Origin: Erpobdella octoculata
Taxonomy: Eukaryota; Annelida; Clitellata; Hirudinida; Erpobdellidae
Reading direction: 5' to 3'
DNA length: 64,000 nucleotides
Assembly (NCBI GenBank): GCA_963978895.1
Contig: OZ022242.1
Coordinates: 24,779,663-24,843,662, forward strand
A program made the translations under genes and the position numbers. A model generated the notes under the pieces. That model searched no databases. It was not told the DNA's origin and saw only the letters and a program-made list of their open reading frames with translations. Within the stretch, counting starts at the first letter, position 1, and each line of letters opens with the position of its first letter. Positions 33,702 to 44,008 of this stretch are shown here, piece after piece.

Positions 33702-35225
33702 CTATAAACCAAGACTATATGCTGAAAAGTCAAAAGAAAATTTTATAAGTCCATTTCTGCGCTTAGATTTTTGAAGGATTGGATCTCCTAGTTTTATAAC
33801 AATCTGATCCATATCAGCCTCACAAATCCCTTTATCTGTAGATAAAAATTTGGCCTCTTCGGTGTCTTTATCTTTGTATACAAATTTCAAAAAATCAGCC
33901 GAAACTTTATCCTCTTTTACTTCAACAATTTTTCCTACATAATAGGTTTTTAACTTGCATCTCCTCAAATCTCTTTTTGTCCTTTCTTTCTGCAAAACAT
34001 TCTTTACAGGAGTATCTGTCAATATGGTAGAAGACAGTTTCTTCCGACCCCCACCTCGTTTGCGAGCTGCAGCTTTCGGAAAAGGGCGGATGATCTGAAG
34101 CGTTGCCGATAACTCTGATCCACTGGGTTCGACAACGACCATAGAGCTGTTGGGAGTTTGAACTTCTTCTTTAGTCACTCAACCAATAACCCATTTTTGA
34201 GGCATGTATTAAATACTCTTTCAACTCAAGCTCTTCTTCTGACCTGAAAACTCTCATCGATGATTGAGAATAAGCTTTACTTTTAAAACTATCTCCTCTG
34301 CGAATTGCATCCAGTCTACGCCTCAGTGATGTTCTACTCACTTGGTGCTTCTCAGCTGCAGATATATTATTATTTTTATTATTTTACAGGTTTTTTATAT
34401 AGCGCTTTTTTACAAAATAAAAGTCACAAAAGCGCACTGCACAATTAAGTGGAAGAAAACAAATATGTCTTGAGCCGTTCACGAAAGACACTAAAAGGCA
34501 TCGTTGGATCCTTCAGAGCAGGGGGAAGGCTATTCCAGGCCACAGGACCAGCCACAGAAAAACCACGCCCGCCAATCGTCACAGTCTCCGTCTGAGGGAC
34601 AAGTAGATCGCCGGCCGCCGCCGATCGAAGATGAGACCGACCAAAGAGTTGAGAGACCGGAACACATAGCTCCTGAAGATAGACAGGAGCCATGCCATGG
34701 AGGCACTTATAAACCATAGAACATAGTTTAAAACGGATTCTCTCCGGAAAGGGAAGCCAATGAAACCGCGTCCGCATCAGACCCGAAACGCTGGCCGAGC
34801 CAGGCAATCGCAGCACGAGACGAGCAGCAGCCCGAAGAACAGATTGAAGCCTGTTGATCTGGAACAGCGGTAGACCGGCCAGGACCCCGTTTCAATAGTC
34901 AACCCAGCTGTGCACCAGTGCTCTTACAAGGGAGGAAGCAGAGTCTGTAGTGGGGCTTTTGCGGATGACACGTAGCTGACGAAGATGGTAGAAACAGGTA
35001 CGGCTGAGATGGGAAATGTGTGTCTCCATGGACAGATCACGGTCAACCAGCACCCCAAGATCCCGAACAGACGCAGAAGGCCTGACCGAAACCCCAGCAA
35101 TGTCCACACCCCCCTGCAGCTTTCAAAACATCTTCTACTGCTCTTTCCATGTTTTTTGGGACCATCCCCCCTTCACAGCTGTAGATAGTCTGTTTCTCAT
35201 TCTGAAACATAACCATAACAACATT
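33702..35225 (-). pseudogene. pogo/Tigger-like transposase, N- and C-terminal parts only
   Basis: Minus strand: start region around 35200 (MVPKNMEE), then, after the LINE, ISAAEKHQVSRTSLRRRL (psq-type helix-turn-helix) and EEELELKEYLIHASKMGY up to a stop near 34178. The next frame begins there with RPFPKAAARKRGGGRKKLS and ILTDTP, the usual C-terminal sequence of this family, and an acidic end to a stop at 33702. The catalytic DDE domain of about 200 residues between MGY and the RPFPKA block is missing, so it cannot transpose by itself. Confidence 0.75.
34362..35113 (-). mobile_element. CR1-like LINE 3' fragment inserted in the pogo-like element
   Basis: CTGCAG at 34356-34361 and 35114-35119 is the likely target duplication. 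The minus frame starts in the post-RT region (RDLGVLVDRDLSMETHI), has a stop at 34892, and continues through [18 protein letters not shown] and [12 protein letters not shown] to a stop at 34445. The 3' end carries an ATA/TTA-rich tail. Confidence 0.85.
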
Positions 35226-35757
35226 AAGTAGTGATTAATATGTATATGTCTTTAATATATTAAACAATTTCATTATATTACATTAGCATTTTGATCAATA
35301 ATGAACCTAAACACATTTATGAAAATTTTAACATTCAGCAATACTGAATAACTATGGTCATTCAGTACGACCTTACAGTGGCCATTTAGTACGAACCGAG
35401 ATGTACTAGCATTTTAGTCTGCTACGAGCAAAATAATAATTTTGACATCCAAACTTTAGATTAAAATATTAATCAAACATCTCTTTATTTACTAAAAAAA
35501 TCTTACAAAATATAAACTTAAATATTTGATAAGAATATAATAGTTCTGACCTGACTCGTTTTCACTTTTTCGTGCGAAAAAACAAAAAGCTCTATAAATG
35601 CTGAACGAAATACACGAGAGACAAAAGAACAACACTGAACAAAGAGTTCATATATAAACGCATTTTAAAAAAGAGATGGGCGTAAAAAATAATTTAACAA
35701 ATGAGAAAATCTCAGTGGCCGTTCTGTACAGTGGCCATTCAGTCCGGTTCTCCCCTA

Positions 35758-37102
35758 AATGTTAATAATAGTGGAAAAAAAAACAGAAGAAGTTTTAGTG
35801 GTATTTCATGAAATAGAATAATAAAGTACTTAGGTTTGGGTACAGTGTGTTGTTAATTTAGATCATCATATTTATTCATAAACATTCTTGAGAAATATGG
35901 GCCTTTCTGCAAACAGCTCTAGATTCTCAGATTCTGAGTCAAAAGCACACTGCTGTAGATATTTATTAAACATTTCAAAGTCAAACTAATGACAAAAACA
36001 AAATTAAATGAAAAATAAAGATTTCATTTCTAGAAGTCATTTATGGTTAGTGACTTGACTGTGTCTCTGGAAAAAATTCACTTATTACTGAAACAACTCA
36101 TAACATTGACTTTTATTTTACTATAGTTCCCTGATAATTGCTGAGCTGACATTTATTGACAATGGAACACTGTAACGTCATATCTGAAAGATAATATATA
36201 TCGTCACAGATATTATATCTATAGAAGTAAATCTATTCACAAATTGGTAGTGAGAATAATTTATATCGATATATACATAAAATAGTACAAATTTATGACT
36301 TTTACTGATGCTGAACTTACAGCTGTTTGATGCAATGATGAAACATTCCGTTATTCAACACCACCCTCTTGCAGATGCGCTTCTTATTTCTTATTTTTCC
36401 TGAAGTTTGTATGCCACCCAACGTGAGAGCGGGTAACTGCATTTCCAGATGAAACTTTAACCTGTTAATAGTAACAGTTTGAATACTGAGTAAATTAGTT
36501 AACAATTTCAATTGAAAAAGATTGATAGCTTAAACAAAATTTTTTTAAATATAATCAAAAAGGATTTAAATCAAATTTTAAAAACAGGCTTTTGGCTTAA
36601 AGATGAATTGAAAAATTAAAATTGTTGATATTAATGAATATTGACTCTCATGAAAATAATTATTGAGATTTATTTCAGGTTCCTCAATCTTGTCTATAAA
36701 CAAAACCTCTCTTAAAGAAGTTTTTTTTTATGATAGTTTATAGTCCTTTACACCATGTGTTTTAAGACTGAATTGGCTGTATGTAGGAAGCACATAAGTA
36801 CTTCCTGCTGTGGATCAAAGTTTGATTCTTTTAACTGTCCCTCCTTCTTTATCCAGGCTTGGGACTGGCTCGCAATTAGCGAAGCGGAGTTGTTCTCAAA
36901 GAAGTTTCAAGTAATGAGAGTAATAGGACTTTAGAGATCTAGACAAATAGGACCTTTACTATTCAAAATATCAATCGTGTTGCTGACATTTTTTTTATTT
37001 GAAAACAGTAGTTATGATCCTACCATTTAAGAAACCCATAAAACATGATGATAATTGCCGAAAATCGTTGCCCGAAGCGTTGCTAACTTCCTGGAGCTGT
37101 AA
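35758..37102. other. Mostly unassigned; one exon-like segment
   Basis: AT-rich. It contains the exon-like segment at 36321-36461 and, near 36840, sequence that may be a degraded SINE. Nothing else supported. Confidence 0.5.
36321..36461 (-). CDS. Exon-like segment, function unknown
   Basis: 141 nt on the minus strand with a TTAACAG acceptor and a strong GTAAGT donor. One frame is open throughout and reads KFHLEMQLPALTLGG, then a basic stretch KIRNKKRICKRVVLNNG. No family recognised. It is not part of the P4-ATPase sequence. Could be chance. Confidence 0.25.
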
Positions 37103-37477
37103 CTAAGCGGCAACCATAGATATCTATGGCGGCAACATAACGAGCTCTGAAAGCGCGCACGATTGGTTGAGCACTTGTTCAGTCGGCAAACATCTTTTTT
37201 TTAATGCAAACTTTAAAAAAATTGTTTTTATTTACAATTATATTTTGTTTCATATTTTTTAATTAGTTTAAATTTGTTAAACACATTTTCTACTTTGAAA
37301 TTTATGAATTGTTATATACTATGCTGGGGTAGCCGGCCCGGCCTATGAAAAAATGTGTGCAGGGCGTATCTATATATATATATCTATGAAAGTTTGCATC
37401 TAAAAAAGATGTTTTCCGACTGTGCAAATGATCAACCAATCGTGCGCCCTTTCACAGCTCGTTATGTTGCCGCTTAG
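37103..37477. mobile_element. Short inverted-repeat element (MITE-like)
   Basis: The left end CTAAGCGGCAAC (37103) and right end GTTGCCGCTTAG (37477) are inverted. The arms continue with ATAACGAGCT, GCACGATTGGTTGA and CAGTCGG-AAACATCT for about 70-90 bp. The left arm has an extra 20-odd bp with CATAGATATCTATGG. The centre is the repeat also found at 30351-30521. Confidence 0.7.
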
Positions 37478-37968
37478 TATAATTTTCTTAACCTCTTAAA
37501 GAGAATCCTCGTTACTTTTTATGTCGAATAAGATATAAAAAGTCAAACAAACTGAGGAAAAAAGTATGTCAACAACAGTACATCTGCCCAACCAACAGCA
37601 GACTAGTAGTGAACAACAGGTAGTGAATTAAATTTACAAGGTAAGCTTTTAGATATTACATAAAGATGATAAGAGTAGAAAAGTTTATTATGTTAATTAA
37701 AATTTAATTTCATGCAAGAGTTAAATTAATACATTTTCTATGTGTTCACTTGACTTATACCAACTTACCAACATTATCCATTATTATCCATACAATAACT
37801 CCTGACAAAAGTTTCACAGTCAGTTTAAAACTATTTTTTTAAAACTGAGTTTTAGTCACTATTACTCACTATTAATATATCCATTAATTAATAATTATAA
37901 AAATTTAGAATGTGTATTTCTAATTTGACTAACCCAGCTTTTGTTTTATGGGTTTCTTAAATGGTAGG
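37478..37968. other. Nothing recognised
   Basis: AT-rich spacer before the LTR at 37969. Confidence 0.55.
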
Positions 37969-38294
37969 TGTCAGGGGTCGCTCTACCGGACTTCCTGACA
38001 AGTTATATCCTGCACCCATCGACCTGTCTAGACTCTCAGTCTAGACAGGAATCCATCGAACATTCTCAGACATTCTTTTGCGCGGGTTTCTGGAGCTATA
38101 TATATATATATATATATATAGTGAGATTTGAAGCCCGCCAGGACAGTCTAGCTATTTAGTATCAGGCAAAGTCCTGCGCGTTTTTACATTTGATTTCTTG
38201 TCCTTAACTACGTTTTATTAAAGTTGTTGTGTCGTTCCGAGTTGCCTTTTTTTCTTCTGGTGTTCACGTCATTCCAACAGGGAAGACAGTGACA
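37969..38294 (+). mobile_element. LTR of a Ty3/gypsy-like retrotransposon
   Basis: 326 bp beginning TGTCAGGGG and ending GTGACA (TGTCA...TGACA inverted ends). It is followed after 3 nt by a primer-binding site. A perfect 12-bp-arm hairpin (38023-38049) and a short (AT)n lie inside. Only the 5' LTR and leader remain; from about 38422 a LINE takes over. Confidence 0.75.
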
Positions 38295-38297
38295 TTT

Positions 38298-38315
38298 TGG
38301 TGGCAGCGGTGGGAT
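38298..38315 (+). promoter_or_regulatory. Primer-binding site, tRNA-Leu type
   Basis: TGGTGGCAGCGGTGGGAT is complementary to the 3' end (including CCA) of animal tRNA-Leu of the GGTAGC...GCTGCCA type. It sits 3 nt after the LTR end, as expected for minus-strand DNA priming. Confidence 0.75.
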
Positions 38316-38421
38316 CAAATCTGAGGAAGAAAGAGTCTCTGGCAAAGTTCGACAAGCAAGTTCGTTAAAAAGATCTCTCTTGCCGGTGAAGTTATCCTTG
38401 TAACCAAGGCTCGCCAGACGT

Positions 38422-38955
38422 TTCTGTTTTGTTGGAATTCAACAGGAGACGGCTGCTAAACATCTAGCGGTCGACAGCGTCTACGCATCTTGATACCTTT
38501 ATGGCAAGAGAGTCCGCGTGCTCCGGTCGGCAGCGGCCGTAGACTTGTGTGTCGTCGGCGTACATGTGGCATTGGAGACCATGCGCCTTGATGACTTCCT
38601 CGAGTTCGGCTGTATATAATGTAAAAAGAAATGGGCCCAGCACAGACCCCTGAGGTACTCCACATGTTAATGATGTCACCGCTGACGCTGATGCGCCAGA
38701 ACGTATTGAGAAAGAACGTCCGGTCAAATAGAATCCGAACCATTCAAGAACGACACTCTTCAAACCAAATGACGCTTCAAGGCGGTTTAGTAATATGTGA
38801 TTGTCAACGGTATCAAAGGCCGCTGAAAGGTCAAGCAGCACAAGCAGCGACAACTCGCCGTTGCCCGCGGCTTGCAGAAGATCAGAAAACACACGAAGCA
38901 CTGCGGTTTTGGTGGAATGGTGACGACGATAAGCCGATTGATGAAGAGGAAGAAG
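38422..38955 (-). pseudogene. CR1-like LINE-I, RT part (3' half of host LINE)
   Basis: The minus frame enters at the LINE-II insertion site with LHQSAYRRHHSTKTAVLRVF. It continues LVLLDLSAAFDTVD (motif A), [17 protein letters not shown] (B) and HMYADDTQVYG (C) to a stop at 38464 that replaces a conserved Trp (R-stop-MFSSRLLLN). It ends near 38422, so the 3' end is lost. Confidence 0.85.
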
Positions 38956-39162
38956 ATTGTGTTGTTTGTTTACGTACGGCCGGCTATATTTCGGCGCATG
39001 TTATCATCGATTTTCTCTTAAATATTAGTCTGAACTAATTGGTTTTCGGTGCGGGTCGACTTGCGTGCCTGTTTTACTTCAATACCGTCGGTTTTTTCAA
39101 CGCGTAAACAACTTTTTCACGTTTTTTCCGTCGGTTGATAGTGGTTTGAATTATCGCCCAGC

Positions 39163-40158
39163 ATGGCCGATGTGGTTAAAACTCGCGAGGAGTCTAAACA
39201 GGAGGCTTCCGACGTCTTTCAGAAATTGGGACTGAGCCTGTGCGATAAGTGTGCCAGGTGCAATACAGAGGCAATGAATAGTCTGCTAGGAAGACTTCAC
39301 ACAAGCAGCAAAGACGGTTCAAAAGGGTTGGAGGTGATTGCTCAGGATATCAAGGAAATCAGAGATACCATAAAGAAAGATTCCGGAAAAAGGGAGGAGA
39401 GACTTGCAGACGAGAAAAAAGAACTTTCCCTCAATAGGAAAAAACTCAACGAGGTCCTCGAAGAAGTTAGGGGTTTGACAAAGAAAATTGCAGATGTTGA
39501 TCTTGAACCTCTCTCAAATGAGGTTGATACAGCAACAAAAAAGTGGTCCGATCTTTTCAAAGAAAGGGTTGACGAATTATCAGAAGGCGTCAAGAAAATA
39601 CACCATTCTGTTCTGACTGAGAAGGGTGAGCAGGCATCAGGCCTACAGCTTTGCCTTAAAAAAGCTCTCGACGCAAAGACACAGAATGACAAAGATGAGG
39701 AAGCCGACAAGCTCAGGAGAAGGACCTCTGTTGTTGTCTTTGGGCTGGGCGAGTCGAGTTCGTCTACACCTGATAAGCGCAAATCGGATGACAAATCGAA
39801 GATCGAGGAATTGCTGAAGTTAATCTCTTGTGATGATGTCGAAATTGTTAACTTAATTAGACTTGGGAAAAGAATCGAAGGAGAGAGTGAACCTGCTCGA
39901 CCAAGACCGTTGAAACTGGTATTGAAAAACGAAAATCAACAGTCGAATCTTCTCAAGTTGGCAAAAAACTTGAGGATGATGAAGGAAGGAGGTTGGTCAG
40001 CAGTTTTTATACATCGGGATATGACTCCAAAAGAAAGAGAAGCACGAAAACTCCTAGTCGAAAGTATGAAGCAGAGAATACGAGCTGGAGAGACGAATCT
40101 GTTCATCGCGGGGGACAGGATAGTTACCAGAAGACTTCCCGTTGCGGGAAAAATCTGA
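39163..40158 (+). CDS. LINE-II ORF1 protein (RNA-binding, coiled coil)
   Basis: 331 residues, uninterrupted. Residues about 25-60 contain CDKCARC. Residues about 60-185 are Lys/Glu-rich with coiled-coil character. From about residue 188 comes RRTSVVVFGLGES, VNLIRLGKR, RPRPLKLVLKNE and WSAVFIHRDMTPKEREAR, the RRM-like fold and C-terminal domain of ORF1 proteins in Jockey/CR1-type LINEs. It probably coats LINE RNA. The start ATG at 39163 follows a leader of about 200 nt. ORF2 overlaps its end in another frame. Confidence 0.85.
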   Translation: MADVVKTREESKQEASDVFQKLGLSLCDKCARCNTEAMNSLLGRLHTSSKDGSKGLEVIAQDIKEIRDTIKKDSGKREERLADEKKELSLNRKKLNEVLEEVRGLTKKIADVDLEPLSNEVDTATKKWSDLFKERVDELSEGVKKIHHSVLTEKGEQASGLQLCLKKALDAKTQNDKDEEADKLRRRTSVVVFGLGESSSSTPDKRKSDDKSKIEELLKLISCDDVEIVNLIRLGKRIEGESEPARPRPLKLVLKNENQQSNLLKLAKNLRMMKEGGWSAVFIHRDMTPKEREARKLLVESMKQRIRAGETNLFIAGDRIVTRRLPVAGKI

Positions 40159-43095
40159 AAAGCTCCAACACAGAATCATACGTTCGAAACAAGTACTTGA
40201 CTATTGGATATTTGAATTGTCAGTCGATCGGAAATAAAAGTGCATCGCTGACAAATATCATCGCTGAACATGATCTTGATGCCTTCGCAGTTGCCGAGAC
40301 TTTTCACGAATCATCAGAAGACATCACTCTCGCAAGAATCACACCGGATAGATACACGTGCGTGGATCAGGCACGAGAACGAAAACGTTTGGCGAGGTCT
40401 GCTACACAAAAGATGCAATCTGGTCGTCTACTGGGGGGCGGGGTTGCGTGGATTTGCAAAGAATCGTGCAAAGCCCGCCGAATGAATCTTACCAGCAAAG
40501 TTGAGACTTTTGAATTCGTTTCTGTAATGCTTATTTTAAGGAGTGTTAGAACAATTGCTGTGGTCATTTACCGGCCTGGAAGTGAACGAGTTTCTGACCA
40601 GTTCTTGGAGGATTTTAGCCAGATGCTTGAAGAATTAACTGTTCACAGCTGCCATATTCTTGTCGTTGGAGATATCAACATTCACTTGGACAAACCGGAT
40701 GATGTATGGACAATGAAATTCAACACGATCGTGGATTGCTTTGGCCTTGTCCAGAATATTTCTTCACCAACCCACAAAGCCGGACATACCTTGGACGTTG
40801 TCATCACGAAGGACCCAGCTCAGTCATCTTCTGTTGCTTGTGAAGTGTATGTTCCATCTGTGTCCGATCATTCTCTCATCATTTCAAGACTGCCACTCAT
40901 GAAACCAAATCCTGTATCACTAATGGTAACAGGCAGGGCATGGAGGACCTTTGATCGTGATCTTTTTCTACAGGATCTCAAATCAAGCAAACTCTGCACT
41001 GAGGACAGCAGCTGGAGCGGCCTTGGACCGGATGAAATGGCTACGATGTACAACAGAATACTGACCGATCTTGTTGAGAAGCATGCTCCACGTCGGTCAG
41101 CCTTGAGAAATTATCGTCCGATCACTCCATGGTTCAATACTGCTTGCGGCGAGCAGAAGCGAAAAGCTCGTTCTCTTGAAAGAATTTACAGAAGATCCCG
41201 ACTGATCTCTGACCGTGATAAATGGGTTGCGCAGTTACGTTTTTGCCAGGATTTTTATAGGAGAGCACAGGATGCGTACTGGCAAAATACGATTGCGGAG
41301 AGTGCAGAAAACGCAAGCAAACTGTGGAGAGATTTGTCTGCCGTGATGGGAAAGAAACGATCTTTCATTCTTCAGGATGGTCTGACTGCAGAGCAATTCA
41401 TGAGTTCTTTTGAGAAGAAGGTCACGGACGTCCGAGCGTCTACCCTTAATTCGGATACGCCTGAGTTCAACACCTTCTCTGGAGAACGTTTCAGCAACTT
41501 TGCGACTCTTACTAAGGATGACGTCAAGGACCTAATTAAGAACTCTCCAAACAAGTCATGTGGTCTAGACCCGGCGCCAACATGGCTCATCAAAGAATTT
41601 TCAGAAACCTTGTCCCCATTTGTTACAGATCTGTTTAATAAATCGTTGGACACTGGTCACTTTCCGGTCCCATTCAGAGTGGCCGAGGTCACGCCAATCT
41701 TAAAAAAAATCTACGCTGGATGTTTCTCTGCCTGCCAGTTATCGCCCAGTTTCGAATCTTCAGTTCATCTCTAAGGTTTTGGAACGGGCGGTTAACAAAC
41801 AAAATAAACATCACCTGGATGGACACAACCTTCTGCTGGAGCATCAGTCTGCCTATCGGAGGTGCCGTTCGACGGAAACTGCATTGCTCAAGGTTACTTC
41901 GGATGTTCTCTTGGCAACCGATCGAGGGATGGTAACACTGCTCGCTATGCTCGATCTCAGCGCTGCATTCGATTGCGTTGATCATGGAATCCTTGTGACC
42001 AGATTGGAGCGTACATTTGGCATTGATTCTGTTGCTCTTCGGTGGATCGGTTCGTATCTTTGCGATCGGAGGCAGTGTGTTCGTTATGGAGGTATCCTTC
42101 CTGGTTGGTCCTCGATTGTGTGCGGTGTTCCACAAGGTTCAATTCTAGGACCGCTATTCTTCATTGCATGCACTTCAGATGTTTTTGCCCTGGTTGCTCA
42201 ACGTGGTTTCAATATTCATGGTTATGCTGATGATCTACAAATCTACGATCATTGCGGCACTGAGAGTATCGGTGTGCTCGCGGACAGATTGGACGGCTGC
42301 GTTTCGGAGATAATGGAATGGATGAAATGCAATCGACTAAAGTTAAATGCCTCCAAGACAGAGGTCATTCTACTGGGATCCTCTAGACGTCGGTTGCACT
42401 GCACCTTTGACGACATCAATATAGCTGGAAACATCATTCGTCTCGTCGATAGGGTTCGCAATCTTGGGGTCATCATAGATTCTCAACTGACTTTCAGCGA
42501 ACACGTTGCAAAATTGGTCAACACCAGTTACTACCATCTACGACAGATGAGGTCAGTTCGCAAATCCCTCACGGTCGATTCTTCGCATGCACTTGCCCGC
42601 GCTTTGATCTTGTCTAGACTTGATTATTGTAATTGTCTACTCAATGGAATACCGGATCTGTTAATGAGGCGGCTTGATGGTGTCATGCGTGCCACGGCTA
42701 GGCTGATTCTCCGATTGCATCGATACGGTCATGTCACTAAAACGATTCACGACCGACTACACTGGCTGAACATGCAGGCGCGTATCGACTTCAGGCTATC
42801 TCTCACTGCGTACCGATGCCTCCATGGTTCTGCGCCGTCATACCTCTCCGGTCTGTGCATTCCGGTGACTCAGTTTCCTGGCCGATCTCACCTTCGCTCG
42901 GCTTCTTCCGGTCAGCTTCCTGTTCCTTCCTGCGGAACCAGGACGTTTGGACCGAGGACTTTTGCAGTTTCTTGTCCAACTACCTGGAACAATCTACCGA
43001 TTGAACTTACCGATCCGGCGTGTGTCGATAGCGTTTATGTTTTTAGGAAACGACTTAAAACTCATTTTTTTCTTCGTATGACGAACGGATATTGA
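39993..43095 (+). pseudogene. LINE-II ORF2, APE endonuclease plus reverse transcriptase, one frameshift
   Basis: The frame opens at 39993, overlapping ORF1 by 166 nt. The endonuclease follows from about 40195: IGYLNCQSIGNK, AVAETFHE, VVIYRPGS, VVGDINIHLD, HKAGHTLDVVI and SDHSLIISRL. RT then has SCGLDPAPTWLIK and PILKK, where a run of eight A at 41702-41709 (seven expected) shifts the frame. In the next frame follow ASYRPVSNLQFISKVLERAV, LAMLDLSAAFDCVDH (A), GVPQGSILGPLFFIACT (B) and HGYADDLQIY (C). The C-terminus has RSHLRSASSGQLP and TWNNLPIEL, with a stop at 43095. All catalytic motifs are intact, so a single base separates this from a complete ORF2. Confidence 0.9.
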
Positions 43096-43213
43096 CCCTT
43101 TTTGTTTCTGATGTGTGATTCTGTTCGTTCGTTTATTTTGGCACTGCCGCCTCGTGTTCTGAGAAACTTTTCTTTTTAGAGAGCACGTTAAATAAATAAA
43201 TAATAATAATTGT

Positions 43214-44008
43214 ATTGCTCTAGATGCGCTAAGACTCTGTTGAGTACTAGCCGCTCTAATAGCTTTGAAAAAACTGCGAGGTTAGAAATAGGCCGATATG
43301 AATTAACGTCGGCGGGGTCCAGGGTAGATTTTTTTGATCAACGGAGTTATGTAAGATGATTTGTATAAAAGAAGAGACTTGTTAAAGAGTTTGACCAAAA
43401 CAGGTGCAATGAATGAGGAAATTTTCTTCATGAGCCAGGTTGGTATGGGGTCGAGCAGACATTGTTTGTTTGGAAGGGCGAGTATGAGGCGGTAAACCTT
43501 TCGTCTTCAGTTGTGGGCTGAAATTTCTCCAAGAGCACCGACGTTGCAATTGCTTGAAACAGCGGGGTTGGAGCTTTGGATGACGCTACGCGAATCTTGT
43601 CTATCTTTGAGGTGAAATGTTTTAGAAAATTATCCACGCTAATTGACTGGGCAGAAGAAGTTTTTCCTCTGCCCATGATATGATTGAGAGAACGCCACAA
43701 TTGGTGAGGCGATTTACTGTTCTTTAAAAAAGTTTCCACCCAGTATGAGCTGCGCTTGGACCGTATGAATCGTCTGTAGGCTCTCTGATGCATATGCCAA
43801 CTGTCTCGATCAGAAGCCGATTGTGTTTTCAGAGCTTTTCTCTCCATCCCTCTATTCCGCCGTTTCATGGCGCGGCACTCTCCGTCATACCACGGGTCCG
43901 ATTGACGTAAACGGATGCGTGCTGTTTTCAGTGGGATCAAATGATCAACCACATTGAGAATTGCGCTGTTAAGCTGTGTGGCAGAGACATCAACGTCAAC
44001 ATCATCTG
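43214..44008 (-). pseudogene. CR1-like LINE-I, linker and RT N-terminal part (5' half)
   Basis: Minus strand: SATQLNSAILNVVDHLIPLK, SDPWYDGECRAMKRRNRG, WRSLNHIMGR, then after a frame change CLLDPIPTWLMKK, LIKKI and DVNSYRPISNLAVFSKLLER, reaching the LINE-II insertion at 43213. It joins 38955 on the far side. LINE-III cuts it off at 44008, so its endonuclease is not seen. Confidence 0.82.

Larger units (their letters stand above)
33301..35755 (-). mobile_element. pogo/Tigger-like (Tc1/mariner) transposon, deletion derivative
   Basis: It is flanked by TA at 33299-33300 and 35756-35757. The ends GGGGAGAGTAGTACC and (complement) GGGGAGAACCGGACTGAA begin alike. Several subterminal copies of a GGCCATTCAGTAC-type motif lie near both ends. 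It encodes N- and C-terminal transposase parts but no DDE core, and is split by a LINE 3' fragment at 34362-35113. Confidence 0.75.
38961..43208 (+). mobile_element. CR1-like LINE-II, nearly intact, inserted in LINE-I
   Basis: About 4.25 kb with a 5' leader, ORF1, ORF2 (endonuclease plus RT) and a (TAAA)n/(TAA)n tail. ATTGT at 38956-38960 and 43209-43213 is the probable target duplication. LINE-I resumes in phase on both sides, so LINE-II is younger. Confidence 0.9.

Noticed and set aside
39342..39794. Minus-strand Ser-rich frame of 150 codons
   Set aside because: Antisense to the intact LINE-II ORF1; no recognisable domain.
41702..41709. Programmed frameshift signal in LINE-II
   Set aside because: A plain A-run within a domain, without a downstream structure that I could see; a chance indel or read error is simpler.
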